A stretch of 64,000 bases of DNA from Drosophila persimilis (Eukaryota > Arthropoda > Insecta > Diptera > Drosophilidae): contig NW_020825289.1 of NCBI RefSeq assembly GCF_003286085.1, positions 15,996,001 to 16,060,000 on the forward strand, written 5' to 3'. Position numbers and translations under genes: made by a program. Under the pieces are notes generated by a model. The model worked only from the letters and a program-made list of their open reading frames with translations, was not told where the DNA came from and searched no databases. Positions 24,536 to 38,306 of the stretch are shown piece by piece; the stretch's first letter is position 1; every line of letters begins with the position of its first letter.

Positions 24536-26820
24536 TGAGAGACAGTGACAGAAAGGAGCAGCCGGACCAGGGGCAAGGGGAAGGGGAAGGGGAAGACGAG
24601 TAGGAGCCTGAACCCAAAACTTCACCTCACTTTTATGGTCAGCATTAAAAGGAAATCTTTTTTTGCTCCGTTTTTATGGCTTTAAAGCGAACAAAAAACC
24701 GGTAGACAAAATGCCAAAAGCTTGTTAGGAGGGAAAACGCTTGATTCGGTGGAAAGGCATTTACATTTTGACTGCCGCCGCACACCCCCTCCACAGCGGC
24801 AACATCGGCATCAGCAGCAGCATCATGCCACATCAATCAGCGGCGGTGGGCAACATTAAAATGGTAATTTTAAACCGCGAGTGTAGCCCCAGGGCCAAAT
24901 GCGAGAACTCATCATGCCGACGTTTTAATGATTGGCCGCTGGCGGCCGCCTTCCGTGAGTCCGGCTTCCAGGCGCTCCATGCAAATGGTATCCTCTGGAA
25001 ACTCTCTCGTAAATCAAGGCTGCAACACCTTAACCATCCACCAAATGATGGCCAAAAGGTGCTGCCTGGCTGCCTGGCTGCCCGACTGACTGCAGTCCCA
25101 AGTCGTAAAGTGTTTTGAGAAATGTCACCCGTGGGGCGTTTTTGTCAATCCCCCAAGAAAAGTGTTCAATCAACTGTCAGCATCATCCGTCCATGACAGG
25201 GAATACACTCTGGCTACTGGCTTCTGTCTTCCGATTGAATATATCTTTGTATCTGGCAGGAAGGCGCGAAAGGCAAGGGAAAACTTTACAAATATTTATG
25301 GAAATTTTAGCGTTGGAGCAATCCAGAGTGAACCCAAAGCCAAAGCTCTGTTAAATGTATTTACTTTGTAGTCGAATCGTAGTTGAAGCCCATCCATTGC
25401 CATCCGCTAACGAGTGCCTGGCCAATTAGTCATTCCATAACTCGGTGTAAATCAAGGACAATGCTTGGAGCCACTTGAGAAGCATTCAAAATCCGCTTAG
25501 CATCAGCTTTGGCCCAGCAAATCCCAGCAAATGAACCGCAAACGAAGCTGAAATAACAAGAGAGGGGGAGGGCCTCCTGTGCGTCCGCCCACGCCGCAAG
25601 CTGAAAGTTTCCCATCATCGGTGGGCGAAGCAGTAGCAAATTCTTTCTCAAGTGTCTCATATGACAGACCCCGGGACCGGGGACCCCCTAGACCTTCTCG
25701 AACCAGTTAGCCGCCACATTGAACTCGAGTTTGCATTGACGCCGAGCGGGGCTTCTGTCATAACAAAACACTTACGCGATGCACTCCCCCGTAACCGAAT
25801 ACTTTTGATGGAGAGTGCGAAGCAGTGGCTCATGTTGCCCCCCCCCCCCCCCCCCCCACCCCAGGGGGGATTTCTGATTTACTTTCAGAGCTCCTCCGCT
25901 GTCTGTCGGGGAACCAGAGAACTTTCGGGGGAACCTCCACAGATGGAGAGACACAAAAAAAAAAGAAATTTAACTGGCTCTGGGACCTGCCCGGCGTTCC
26001 CCAAACAATTTCTGGGCTTGGGCAATTATTTGTCTAAAATAATTGCCAATTGGTCGCTGAATTCCAGCCAACGAAAGCACACAATAGAGAGACAATCCAG
26101 ACGAGACATCAAACAGTCACAGCCAGAGAAACGGAGAATCGGAGAAGGTGCTTAGAGGGCTTTCGGCTTTGATTTTGGCAGCTAAAGCAGCTAAAAGCGA
26201 GGGCCGCCATGCTCTTGTCTGCTTGTTAGTTGTCCAGCGACTTCCGTTTCCGCTTTCCGAACGAAAACCTGTTACTGTTGCAAATCCTTGGGGCTCGGAC
26301 CGTGTCTGGCATTGAAATGAGAACAAAAGCCAATGGCAAAGTCAAAGTGAAAGCCAAATCGTGGCGCGAAATTGGCAGAAAAGCATAAAGCCCTGAAAAG
26401 GGGAGAATGGAGACAGACCGGAGGTGCAAAAGGAGACAGAGCGGAGGTGTTAAAGGAGACAGAGCGGAGGTGAGAGTGGAGACAGGCAAAAGGGAAAAGG
26501 CAAGTCCGAGGTAAATGGTGAAGAAAAAGGATTTCTCGGGTTCAGGCCATCATTGGTATTTTATTAATAGCCAGGAGAAAGGACAGGACTCAGACTTCCT
26601 TTCATATATCGCCACCAAAAAAAAGGAGGTAAGGAGGAGCTGCTGCCCCCTCTTCCCCTCACCCTGGATCAAACTTTTTGCTGTGTGGCTGCTTTTGGCG
26701 TTCATTTCGTGGTCTAGGTCTGGCTCTGGCTTTGACTTTGGCCCTTGTCTGGCGGCCCCCCCCCCGAAACAATAACCACAAAGCAATGAAATCGAAAAAC
26801 GTGCTACACGCTACACGCTG

Positions 26821-26852
<32 letters not shown>

Positions 26853-29474
26853 CTGCTCCCTCCGTTGCCCATTTTTATTTGCCGTCTATCGACATTATTG
26901 ACTCTGGCCCTCCCCCACTGCCACTCTGCCTCTCTCGCCAGCTGTGACCAGCAGCCGAGGAGCTCTCTGCTGGGAAAACATTTTAAGAATGAGAAGAAAA
27001 AAGGCTACAAAAAAATAATATTTCTCGCTTACGGGCCCTCCATTTCAACCCCTCCTCTGCTCGTCCCTCTGCTGTTTGCATTTCAACTTTCGTTTTCAAT
27101 TTTCTAGGATTTCTCTGCTCTTGGGCTCTGGCGCTGGCCTTTTCATTGTGCCGCCCCCATAAACAGGGTGTAAAGTGCACCTGAACTGCAGACAATGGGG
27201 GCCCAGACGAGGTGGCAGGTGGTCTGTGGCGGGCCGAAAGGTATGTTTGGGGGGGGAGAGAACAAAACGGTTTCTGCTTAGCGGTTAATGAAAAACTTTG
27301 ATTGACCTTTTTCCTTGAATTCAGGAGAAAAAATAATACACAAAAATGTATAGAATGCATTGCAGGTGTTTTGTGGATTCTTTCTCATGATTTAAGGCCG
27401 AAATATACACCCAGGGTACGGTTTTTGCACGACTTTTGGTATTACGATTTTAAAAAGTTATTTAAACATTTTTTAAACTGTAATTTGTTTCTAAATGTAT
27501 TTCAAATTTTTTTAAAGTTGTTTTAAATTTGTTTTAAATATTTTTAACTTTTTTTATATTACAAAAAAATTTGTAATTATTTTTTAAATTTTTTAAACAT
27601 TTTTAACATTTTTTTTAAATTTATTTTTTTATTTAAAATGTATCGGGAATTTGTATCAAATTTCTTGTGGTTTTGGTTTTTTTGGGTGATGAAAAATTAT
27701 AGACCTGATTGGAAATAAATGTATTAAATATTTAAAGTAAGACGAATAAAAACTTCGAAGTAAATAAATATAGAATTAAAAATGAGCAAATATTTGTATA
27801 TTTATTTAAGGAGTCTTACGATTTACGAAAACCGGAGAACGCAATTTTGCGATTTGACCGTAAATTTTGCCATGGCGGATAACTGCATAATAATACAGAA
27901 TAATAATACTGCTTTGGACTCTCATTAAATTAGGGAAATTCATTAAGTTTTAAATTATTTGTCAATGCCGGGGCTTTCACTCGGCTTTCACTGTTTTGAA
28001 TTGAATTGAAATACATTTAATCATGCATTTAGAAGCATTTCTTTCGAGTTTTAGTAATCGATATGTGGAGAGGTATGAACATATATCTGTTTCAGAGATA
28101 TCCAATTAAATCACATAAATGCTAGTGTCATAGGCCAGCCAGAGCCTTGGAAACATTTTCAATTGCCACTAAGGATACTTATTTGTGTAATTAGAATAAA
28201 TGATGATTAAAATCATTAAAAAGCTTGCCTCAAGCGCATCAATTTCCAGCATAATTCGATTGCCAACGATGGGTTTTAATCAAATTGCCAAGAGAGGGAG
28301 AGAGAGAGAAGGCAGCAGGCAGCAGGCAACAGGCGAGGAGCATTCATCTGTGAGTCCTTGAGACTGTCAGTCAGTCAAGCCAGCAGTGTGGCAGCAGTGC
28401 TGTGCTGCTCATCGATTACAGACAGCAGGCGGAGGGGCAGGGATGTGTATGCCTTCTCGGCGTCGGCTTAGTGCCTTCGAGTGTGGCAAACAAATTGACA
28501 TTTAGCTGTGCGTGTAACAAGATCAAGCATACGCAACGTTGCCTCTGATTTGAAGAGAGAGAGACAGCGTGAATATGCTTCTCATTAACGTTGCATAGGG
28601 TTTTCCACCCGCCCCCACCCCCCACACTCCATGAATACAAATTTGCCAACATTTTCGAGAAACGGAAACCCTACTGACGGCCAAGCAAGCAACTGGCTTT
28701 TCCAACGTCATGGCATGCCATGGTACGGCTCCGACTCCGGCCACGGCTCCGGCTCCGGCTCTTTCTTGGGCAAGAAAAAGTGTGGTGTGGGGAGGGAGGA
28801 GTGTACACCACTCAACGGAATCTATAACAAGTCGCCTGACAGTTTGATGTGGCGATTAGTGCGTGTCCTGGCTGTGTCCTGCATGTGTTGCACGGTGGAA
28901 AAGTCTTGTGGCTGCAGGCACAAACCAGGGCGGGAACATTTAATATTCCAGCACTTATATAGCACTTTTGAGTACATTTTCACTGTAGATCTCAGCTGTT
29001 GAGTGAAGCCTGAACCCAGACCCAAACCCAGACCTAGTACAGTACCCTCCGAGTGTTAAGGCACTCATTCCACAGGTACAGTTACTGTCACGAGTCTTTG
29101 CAGCCCTGTGCTTATGCATGCGTGAATTTTTTGTTGTGTGCAACAGCATGTTGCACATGCAACCCGCACTGGGACTCTAGTTGAGTTGTCAGACCCGCTG
29201 ACAGTGATGAAAACTTTGTTGACAGGCCAAAAGACGGGGTTTTGGACGACAGACAGACGTCGTGCTTCAGCGAGCAATCGAAAAACTTATCGTCTATCAC
29301 TTCTTTGGGTGTGGAATGAGTGGCACATACTTATCCCTCCGCTGTAGCATCACTTTAAGGCTCTTTAAGGCCGACTAGCGCTACTCTCCTCCGGTCGGAT
29401 GTGCATCACTCAGTCGCAGACAAGTCTAAGCTTTAGTCACACATTTGCTGACCCAGATTCGGTCTTTTTTTCAG

Positions 29475-29589
29475 AGCTATGATATAATTGGCATCTGCCA
29501 GACCAGACATCCCACTGGAGGAGGACAGCATAGCACAGGACAGGACAGGACAGGACAGGACACTTCTCTGATCTCCCATCCGCACGAAG
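29475..29589 (+). other. Exon-like segment with strong splice sites
   Basis: The acceptor GGTCTTTTTTTCAG ends at 29,474, and the donor GAAG/GTGAGTTCC begins at 29,590. The 115-bp segment contains a GGACA pentamer repeat and its translation shows no domain, so a coding role is unlikely. It could be an untranslated leader exon of the LRR gene. Another donor-like AAAG/GTAAGT lies 402 bp further on. Confidence 0.3.
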
Positions 29590-31282
29590 GTGAGTTCCAA
29601 TTACACAATTCCCTCGCAGCAGTGCTGCTCCAACACCTCTTCAACCTCATCAACTGGGACTCTGCGGAAATGCCGTATAAAACCAATTTGTTGCCTCGTT
29701 CCACCTGTTGGAGATGTTTTCCGGTGGGGCTCTGTCTGTGGGCAGATTTAAAGAAGTTTTCATCAAATTTCCTGACCAGGAAGCCATAGCACCAGGGAGG
29801 GGGAGGGGGACGGGGGACGGGGGCATGGGGACTGGAGGGAATTGGAGGGACTTTAATGCAAGTCGGAAATGCCCAAACGAAGAGTTCTCTGCTCTCTCGG
29901 CAAAAGTTCTTTCCATTTCCGTAAAAATGCAAAATCTGGCAAAAGAGAAAACTGAAGAGAGAAGAGAGGCAAAGAAGCGGAACTGAGAAAGGTAAGTGGG
30001 TCGCAGAGAGAGAGAGAGAGAAAAGTAAAAGTCCAAACACCAACAATGTGAAATCTTCTAAACCGCTTTCGGGCAATCCCCAAAAGCAGGCAGCAGTCAA
30101 CAGTTTGCTCGCTCTCCCACCCCAAGTCCCCCCCTCTCGGAGTCCTCCCCTCTCCCACTCACAAGTTCTTAGGCGAAACTTTTGGGGAAAGCGCAAAAAT
30201 TTAATTAAATCCATGTCAAAGTCAGAAAACACCGAACGAGACCGTAGAAATGCGAATAAATAGGAAGCAGGAAGTGCGTATATATCGGGAAGCAACTCTC
30301 CTCTAAACGCCCCCATCAGGTGGTGACAACTCTGTTGGTTTTGCCGAGACAAACTGTACTTCCTAATCGGTTTTGTTTTGAGTGGAAAATTAGGGAAACG
30401 ATGTCCAGGGGATGGCCCAAAAAGTCTTCATATACCCATTAATACTTGCATCGGGTGGCAACTCTGCTAATTTTGTTTTGTACTCTTATTCTTAAATCAC
30501 TTACTTTGCCCTGGTAACCCTGGCAACCCTGGCTTCCTGTGTACCAAATACATTTAAATCACTTTTACGTGCCTTAAGTGCGGTCTTCCTTTTTCCAGGA
30601 CCCCACACACACACCCACACACACACACACACACATGGGAATCATGAATAAATAAATTGTATGCATAAAAATAATTCAATTATAGGCATGCCCCCACATA
30701 TGTATGTACAGCCCCTACGCCACCCCTCTCCGGGAAACCTCTTTGCGGTTCCGTCTCCAACCCCCCCGCCACTGCACCCCACGCACCACGTTTCGGTTAT
30801 AAATAAATTGGTAAAGCAATTTTTCGTGTGGAGGAGCCACTTCATTGAATTTCATTGATTTTGTTTTTTGATTTATTTTTACCCCGACAAAAAAAAGGTC
30901 TTTCCTCTTTGTCTCTGTTGATGGGCGATCGATGAGGAGGCAGCACAAGAATGGAAGCCAAAACAAGCTTAAAAGCAGTCGATCTATGGCAAAAGTTGCC
31001 ATCAATTTGGGTCCATATACCAGTTCCAAAATTGTGGCCACCCTTCTGCCTGAATTTCGGTCTCATTCGAGTCACAGTTCTTAACCATAAATCACTCAAG
31101 CGGCAGAAGCCACAGGTTGTCGTTGGGGCGAGTGTCAGCCCCCATTTTTCAGCTTGGCCTTCAATTCAATTAACAATTGTGTCTATATATATACACATAT
31201 ATATATGTAGAAGGGAGATGGAGAAAGTCCCTCCATCGAATGAAAGGACAAACCCAAAAATGCTTCATCGACTGCTGCCTTC

Positions 31283-31318
<36 letters not shown>

Positions 31319-33736
31319 GCCTTCGCGCTGCCAACTGCAATTAAAAGGCCATGAATTTCAGGTCTTCTCCTCCTTTGATTCAGCCCCCACCCCTGTGGGC
31401 GTGGCCTGGAAAGCGAGAGGCACTCAACAGCTGGCCCCACTCGATTTATCCATTTTATTTGGTAAATTATTGATCTGACAAAATGTTTCATTGGAAATGG
31501 CAGACATATCCCTGACCTATACCCGCTTCTGCTTTTTTCTGGAGATATTTTTGTCATCCTTTGGAGGACTTTTCTGCAGAAATGGCATATTTTTATGGAA
31601 TCTATGGAAATACCCAAAATATATTCTTTTTGAAGAATATTCGTCCCTCAAAATAGAATCACTTTACAAGAAGATGAATCTTCAGGGGCACCTAAGGCTA
31701 CCCTTTCTTAGACCTGCCCTCCCCCTGGGATTTTCCTTTGTTTTGCCCAAGATTTCCACATATTTCACCCCCTCCCCTGCCCTGCTGTTGGCCAATAAAA
31801 ATTATGAACATGTTAATGCTTGCAGCTTATTTGGCGGGCAATTAATAAATTTTCGAAAATTCCACATTCCCCCAAATGTTTTTCTTTTCCATTTTCTTTG
31901 TTCTCCCCCGCCTTCTCTGCTTTGCTCCAAATGTGTCTCGCATATTAATGAACATTTGCTTTTCCCCCTCTCAAAAGGGAGGAAAGTGTGTGTGTGGGGG
32001 GGAGGGGGGGGGGGAAAGAAAATTTATGTTCTCAGGTTAAATTCCTGGGATTCTTTCGTGTCGTTTTCCCTTTTGTGTGCTGTTCATTTGTTAAATTAAT
32101 TTATGTTTGCTGACTGTTAAATTTTTACAACATATTTTGCAGTAGAAAGGGGAGGGGGGCGGCGGCGGGGGCCCCCTTAACCCTTTTGATATATTCGGAA
32201 TTTGTGAACTTTCGGAGGGGATCGATGTTGGGACAGGAAAAAGTTGTGAAAGACTTGAATATTTCTTTGAGAATAAATTATACACTAAATTGTGTTTAAA
32301 AACTTAATTTTCTGCCACATTTTGCCCCGCTTGAGGTAGTCCCACACGGCTCTTCGGGGCCCCATAAATATTCACCCAGGCAGACACGCCTACATCCTGA
32401 ACTTTGACCCAAATTGTCCGGGACTCATTTGCATAGTAGACTGGAAGCAGATAAAAAAAAAAAAAAAAGAAACGACTTCGCTGCCCTTAAAGTGAATTAA
32501 ATATGAAATCTACTCAAATATTTAGCAGGGGACCAGTCCGCAGTCCGCAGTCCTGTGTGTCCTGTGTGTCCTGTGTGTGTCTCATATGTGCGGCACCCCC
32601 AAACATTTCCCCATTGGACAATCCAACAAAACAAAGAACGAGACAAAGAGAAACGGAGCTGGGAGAGGGGGGTCCCTGGCTCTCTGGGTCTCTCTAATTG
32701 TTATATGTTTATCCGCAAAGCAAACTATAAAAAGGACCTGCCCCAAATCCAGATACTACCCCTGCTCATAACTCTCTGCCACTAAGCCCTCTCCTCGCTG
32801 CCTGCCTGCCTGCCTGCCTGCCTGTGTGTGTGGAGGTCCCTCTAGTGCCTTTCAGGAGTTGACTTTTGGCAATTTTTTAATGTCCTCTGGTCGGGGCTCT
32901 GGGTTTTTGGCTCCTTCTCTGGTTCCCCGAAAACGTATTTCACTTCATTTTTTATGCAACACCACCCCGCTCTAGGGGTGTGGCAAAAAAAAGGTTTGCG
33001 TGCCAAATTATTGTGCCACTGGCCCAAAGTTCTTTTATTTCCTGTCCTTTTTTTCCGCTGAGGCAGCAGCCAAAAACGCCAAAAGTGCGTTGGACTCGGG
33101 AAAGGAGTGTGTATGTACAATATATATATCGATTTTTAGTGGCTGTTTCAACTAAATTTAGAGGCAAATTCCAAGCTAAAAATTTTAGAGAAATTTCTAA
33201 GGAATATTCAGTTGAATTTAAAAGATATATGGCCTTCAAATAGGCATCGAAATGGTTCCATTTTTGAGGATTTATGAGGGGCCCAAAGCCCCCTTTAATA
33301 GACTTTAAATCGAGGGCCCAAAGGAGCCACCACATGTCTTGTATTTTCTTGGAATTTTCCAACATTTCCGGTTTTTGTTTTCCTTTCTTCTCTCGTTTCC
33401 CCCCTGCGCAGCTTTAAAGTATCTTTCCAACCATAAAGTGCTTAAGTCTTGAGGGTTTCAACAGCTTCTATATCATCCCAAGCTTAAGCGGAAGGACACT
33501 GAAGGACTCCTCTCTTCGGCCCCCCCCCCCCCTGCCGCAGCCATGACATGCGACACAATAAAAACGAGTTAGGGATCTCTAAACCATTTTAAACATTTAG
33601 TGCACCGCAGCGCGAGACCCACCAAAAAAACAAAAAAAAAATGAAGAAAAACTAAATAAAAATGAGAAGAAAAGTAGGGGAGGCGGAGAGATAAAACCAA
33701 GGGGAAACTGCATATAAAGATAAAATATTTCATTTG

Positions 33737-33767
<31 letters not shown>

Positions 33768-34144
33768 CCTCTCCCTCTCGTGTGCTCCGACATTTGTGGA
33801 CTTAATGCAATTGTCGCATTATTTCCTTTACTTCTACGGCGAAACACTCCACGAAATGATATATACGCAGAGACAGGCACAGCTTTGGCTGGATACAGTA
33901 TATATGTATCTGAGACCACAAGCCGAAGCCCATGATACCCTTCCAAAAGTTTCTTTTTCTTGGAGTTCCCTATTGATGATATACCGCCGATTTGGTTAGG
34001 CCTAGACCGAGATACATATCAAATAATATATGTATAAACCTTCACTTTGGGTGGGATTTTTTAAATGGAAATAGCTTTAGAAGAAGGCTATCCCACCCAT
34101 ACAGATCCCATACAGATCTCTCCCTTCCTGAGATCTGAAACCGC

Positions 34145-34170
34145 TATACCCTTCTGCCATCAAGGGTATT
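34145..34170. repeat. TATACCCT...AGGGTATT inverted repeat
   Basis: An 8-base arm TATACCCT, a 10-base loop and the arm AGGGTATT. Related inverted repeats occur at 21,093-21,112, 41,896-41,916, 45,238-45,297 and about 53,885-53,922. Such hairpins are common in fly Helitron-like DINE-1/INE-1 remnants, but no longer element can be traced here. Confidence 0.5.
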
Positions 34171-37100
34171 CCTATACTCTTATATATATCTATTCTTTTT
34201 TTTTTAAGTACCTCACTTGTGTGTTGGGCTCTTTTTTCGTTGGTGTTTTTATTTTGCCGCATGGCGTCTCGTCTGGCGTCTGCCACGGCGTCTGCAATTG
34301 CTCCTCCCCTCCTCCCCACACCCCTCCCCTGTGGCCCCTGCCTCGAGGTTCTTGGTTATTAAGCCATTTTCCCCCCCTCGGTCCCTGTTCTTTTTCTCTC
34401 CTTCTTTTTTTGTGGCAAATCAAGCAAAGTGTTGGCCAAAAAAAAAACTATATATATATATATAAATTAAATAAAAATTCCTGGCCAGCGCACACATGTG
34501 CGCAAAGTTTTCCATTTTCCCAGGCCACCATTTTTCGGGGCTGCACTTTATTTGCAGAATTTTCCCCTCGGCGGATGAGCTGGAGGTTTGTTTTCCTTTA
34601 ATGAGTGGAGTTTTTTTTTTTTTTTGTGTTTAAATTTAAGGGAAAATATTTGCAAAGAGAAGGGTAGAAAATGGACATTTCCCAATACATCAACTGCTGT
34701 ACTTTCCTTTCGTATGGCTCAAAATTTCGTTGATCTTTACGGGTAGTTCTCATGGTTCATCTCCACTATTGAGAGTCCTGTGAGATACTCTTGTAGATCA
34801 ATAGAATCATGCGATTTGTAGGCCACTTCTCTGGCTTGGGGTCCCCTGCTGGGGCAGAATAATGCCATTAATTATGAGTGCAGACAAATCACGGGGAAAA
34901 ACGTTGGAAATTCGCTGCCAAAAAGGGGCGATGGGGAAGGGGAAGGGGAGAGCTGCCACTGCCACTGCCACTGCAACTGCCACTGCACTGTGGTGACAAA
35001 AACAATTCATCTTTAAAGGCATCTCTCCCCCATCCCCCAGCCCCCAGCCACCGTCCGGGGAGACAATTTGTGCGTGCAAACTCTGGGAATTCTCGGTGCT
35101 CCTTTGCCGTTTTTTCTCTCTCTCTCTCTTTGTTTTGTATTGTGTTTGCCTATCCAATAACAGACCCCCGACCATGCCCCACAGCCGTGAAGAGGAGCAA
35201 ATGCTAATCTTGATAAAAATAAACGCACTCGGGCACGTTGCTCAAGAGGAGGGGGAGAGGAGGAGGAGTGCGACCCAAGTGCGACGGCATCTCACGTTTT
35301 TCGTCGCATTTTCAATTTGCTTGGCATTTGCCCGCCTGGTTTTTCCACAGTTGTAGCTCCTGCTCTGGCTCTGGCTCCATGACTGCTTCTGGTTCTGCCT
35401 CTGACTCTGCCCCTCGTTCTGCCCCTCGTTCTGGCCATTGTCAGTCTCCACGACTAAGTGAATATTAATATTGACTTTGTGTGCTCTTCGCATAGTTCAC
35501 AAAAGTTTTTCACCTTTGATTGCTTGACTTGACTTGTGGCAGGGGGCAGGGGGGGCATGGGGCATGTGGTGGCACGACTGCGAGGGAACCCTGACCTCCC
35601 CATTTGTGGCCTTTAAAGTCGATGGCCCTGCTTTTGCCGGGACAAAATTTATGTGCAAACTTTATGCATGGCAGAGAGAGGGGCGGGGGGGCGTAGCTAA
35701 GGTCCTTTTCCGTAGTGTCTCCCCTCTAGCTCTTTCTATTATCATCAGTTGTTGCTCCTCTCCACTCTGCACTCTCCACAGACATTATTTTTCCATTTTT
35801 ATGGCATTTAAGTTCAAATGAGGAACGTGGGATAAGGACTCGCACTCGGAGTCCTTTCGGGTGTCGCACTCCTTGAGCTTGATTTTCTTTTGCTTTTCCG
35901 GCGGCTTACCTGCAAAGAGAAAGCAAAAGGAAAGCTCAAACAATGTCAATATAATTAAATGAAGCTTATAAAAACTGAACACCAAAACGGGGAGGGGGGG
36001 AGGCGCCAAAGAGGGGAGGGAGCCTCTGTGTGTCTGGGGGAATCTGTGTGTTGATTGGATTTTTTGGTTTAGCTCCAGTCATAAAGCGAATGAGGGCGAG
36101 CAGCACGGGCAGAAAGGAAAGGAGCAGGAAATAGGAGCGAAATATGCCCAAATGAAATGAGAAAGTGCCGCCCCAAATCCAAGATTAAAATAAGCTTAAA
36201 GCTGTAATCCGTTTAAAGGTGGCCCAAGGAATCAGGAATCACGAATGTGCCGCCTGTGGGGCAGATCCTGCCTTAATGATGGATCCTGATAAATGATGGA
36301 TACTCTTCGATTGTTCTGGACCCCTCTTCCCCTCTTCCCCTCTCCCTCCCCCACCCACGCCCACCACTCTCTCAGAAAAAGTGCAGCCAACAACTTTCAA
36401 CTAGTTGGCCTTTGACACAGGATCACCCTCCCCCTCCCCTTTGCCCAACAATCAACTGCCTGCCTCTGACTCCGCCCCCTGCCGTTCCTCTCTCTCTTTG
36501 GGCAGCAAGTTTGCTTTCAAAATATTTGCCACAATGAAATCATGTTCAACCACCAGCCACCCCCCGGCCCCTGCCCCTGCCCCCGCCCGTTCCACTTATA
36601 GGCCTCTTCACCGTTTCGGTCACAGCCGACAAACAATTTGGTGGCAGAGAGGCAGCGGCAGGGGCAAAAACAGAACCAAAGTTGAGTTCGCTTTCCGTGC
36701 GAAAGTTTATTAAAACTAAAAAAAAAGAAAAACTTTCCTTTGGCACAAACAAAAACACACACGAAACCACATATACCCTTTTGTGAGGGGGGGGGGGGGA
36801 GCGGAATATAAAGAAATAAAACACTTTGCGGATACCCTTCAAGAGCTACAAGATATAGTCGATTCCCATCAAAGATTTGCGCCACAAACAGGCCGCCCCC
36901 AAGGGAGCAGAAAAGGGTAGCTGAAAAGAGCCTCAACGAGGGAACTGAAAAGTGGAACTTAATAATTCACACGGCAGTGCATTTTTCACAATTTTCCCGA
37001 AAGCGAGCAGCCAGAGAAAGAGAGTGGGAGAGTGGTTGATGGCCTTTTTTTTAACGTAAAATATGAACCACAATCCGAACGAAGGAGTGGCTGGAGGGGA

Positions 37101-37230
37101 GCAGCGATGCCAGAGATGGGTTGGAGGAGCCTGTGGCCTCTCGTGTGAGCTTTCAACTTTTGTTGACACTATGAAACCTCTAAAGTTGGCGTTTTGGTCT
37201 TTATTATTTGTTTTACAGCTAGTTAAGGCC

Positions 37231-37265
<35 letters not shown>

Positions 37266-38167
37266 CCCAAAGAGATGAGCAATCGAGGGCTGCTTGTGGC
37301 TTCCATTGTTTGTCGTTTTGTATGCAAATCAAAAGAGGTAAACAGAATTGAATGGGGCACACACACACACACACACATGCCGCATGCCACATGCCACATG
37401 CCACAGTCCCGCCTGCATATGTAATATGTTAATTACTTAATTGAGTGCTGCCGCTGGCCAAATATGTACCCAAGTGACTCCAAATCGCATTCAAAGTTCA
37501 AGGAACTGTTTTCAGTGGCCCCTCCCCTGGAATTCTCCTGGATTCTCTCATTTTCGGGTTTCATGAATATGCATTCCTCCGCCCTCTCTTCGTTGGACAG
37601 AGCTCATCATGGCCATAACTATTAGACGGTCTGGATGGACTGCATTATGCAAAACTTATAAGCCATAAAATGCACCAGACTGGGCCTAGAATCCCCCGTC
37701 CCCCGTTTACCGTCCCCCTCCTCCGACTGGCTGGCTGGCTGGCAACTCGGCAACTTTCAAAATGCAAAGTTGTCAGCATAAAAAAAAGGAAAAGTTATCC
37801 CGACCTAAAATGAAGCGACAGGCTCGCTCCTCCATTTCTCTCCGGCTCCCCCTTCGAAGAGGGACTCTTCTCAGTTTTGGCTGTGTCTGCGTCTCGACTT
37901 TTATGAAATATTAGCCACCAACTTATGCACATAAATCTTGGCACTGTCGTGGCGGCGGCGTGGCACTGTCTCCACCTTTGGGCCGCAAAAGTTTTCCGCC
38001 CGAAAAAAAGGTGCGAAAACTCCCAGATATCCTGCAGGAGTATCTTCATTAAAATATTCGCTAATTTTCAATAGAATAAAGAGTGCCCCCCCCTAGAGGA
38101 GAATGGGGGTATTTTGGTTTACAAATTATTAATCAGCCGCCCCTTTGGCCTCCCCTTTTCGTTGCAG

Positions 38168-38306
38168 AAACCCATTAAGCAGCCAAGATGTGCAATAATT
38201 GGTGGTAACACCGCACTCGCCGCACGCAGGACAACAAATAATTATCGAACCCAAGCAGCAACCGGAAGCAGCAGCAGCAGCGTCGTCTATTAGCAGCGCA
38301 TACAAA
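38168..38306 (+). other. 5' untranslated part of the first coding exon of Fili
   Basis: A splice acceptor (CCCCTTTTCGTTGCAG, ending 38,167) with a TTAATC branch-point-like site about 38 bp upstream implies that the exon holding the start codon is not the first exon, so at least one untranslated exon lies upstream. The leader carries a short upstream frame at 38,188-38,208. Confidence 0.6.
38188..38208 (+). promoter_or_regulatory. Short upstream ORF (MCNNWW) in the Fili leader
   Basis: ATG TGC AAT AAT TGG TGG TAA lies 98 bp before the Fili start codon, in the leader part of the same exon. Its context AAGATGT is moderate. It would be translated only if the acceptor at 38,167 or an upstream start is used. 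It may dampen translation of the receptor. Confidence 0.4.

Larger units (their letters stand above)
23651..38167. other. Noncoding region upstream of the LRR gene
   Basis: No protein gene is supported. Notable contents are AT-rich homopolymer DNA at 27,420-27,640, a candidate promoter and leader exon at 24,312-24,535, an exon-like segment at 29,475-29,589 containing a GGACA pentamer repeat (about 29,535-29,565), a second AAAG/GTAAGT donor-like site at 29,991, poly-C/G tracts (25,838; 33,520; 36,787) and AG/CT/TG microsatellites. A TATACCCT...AGGGTATT inverted repeat lies at 34,145-34,170. A 291-codon minus-strand frame at 29,477-30,352 spans the pentamer repeat and purine-rich tracts and shows no domain. 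Confidence 0.65.

Noticed and set aside
29477-30352. 291-codon minus-strand frame
   Set aside because: Spans a GGACA repeat, purine-rich tracts and a CT run. Amino-acid composition is patchy low-complexity, with no domain or splice support.
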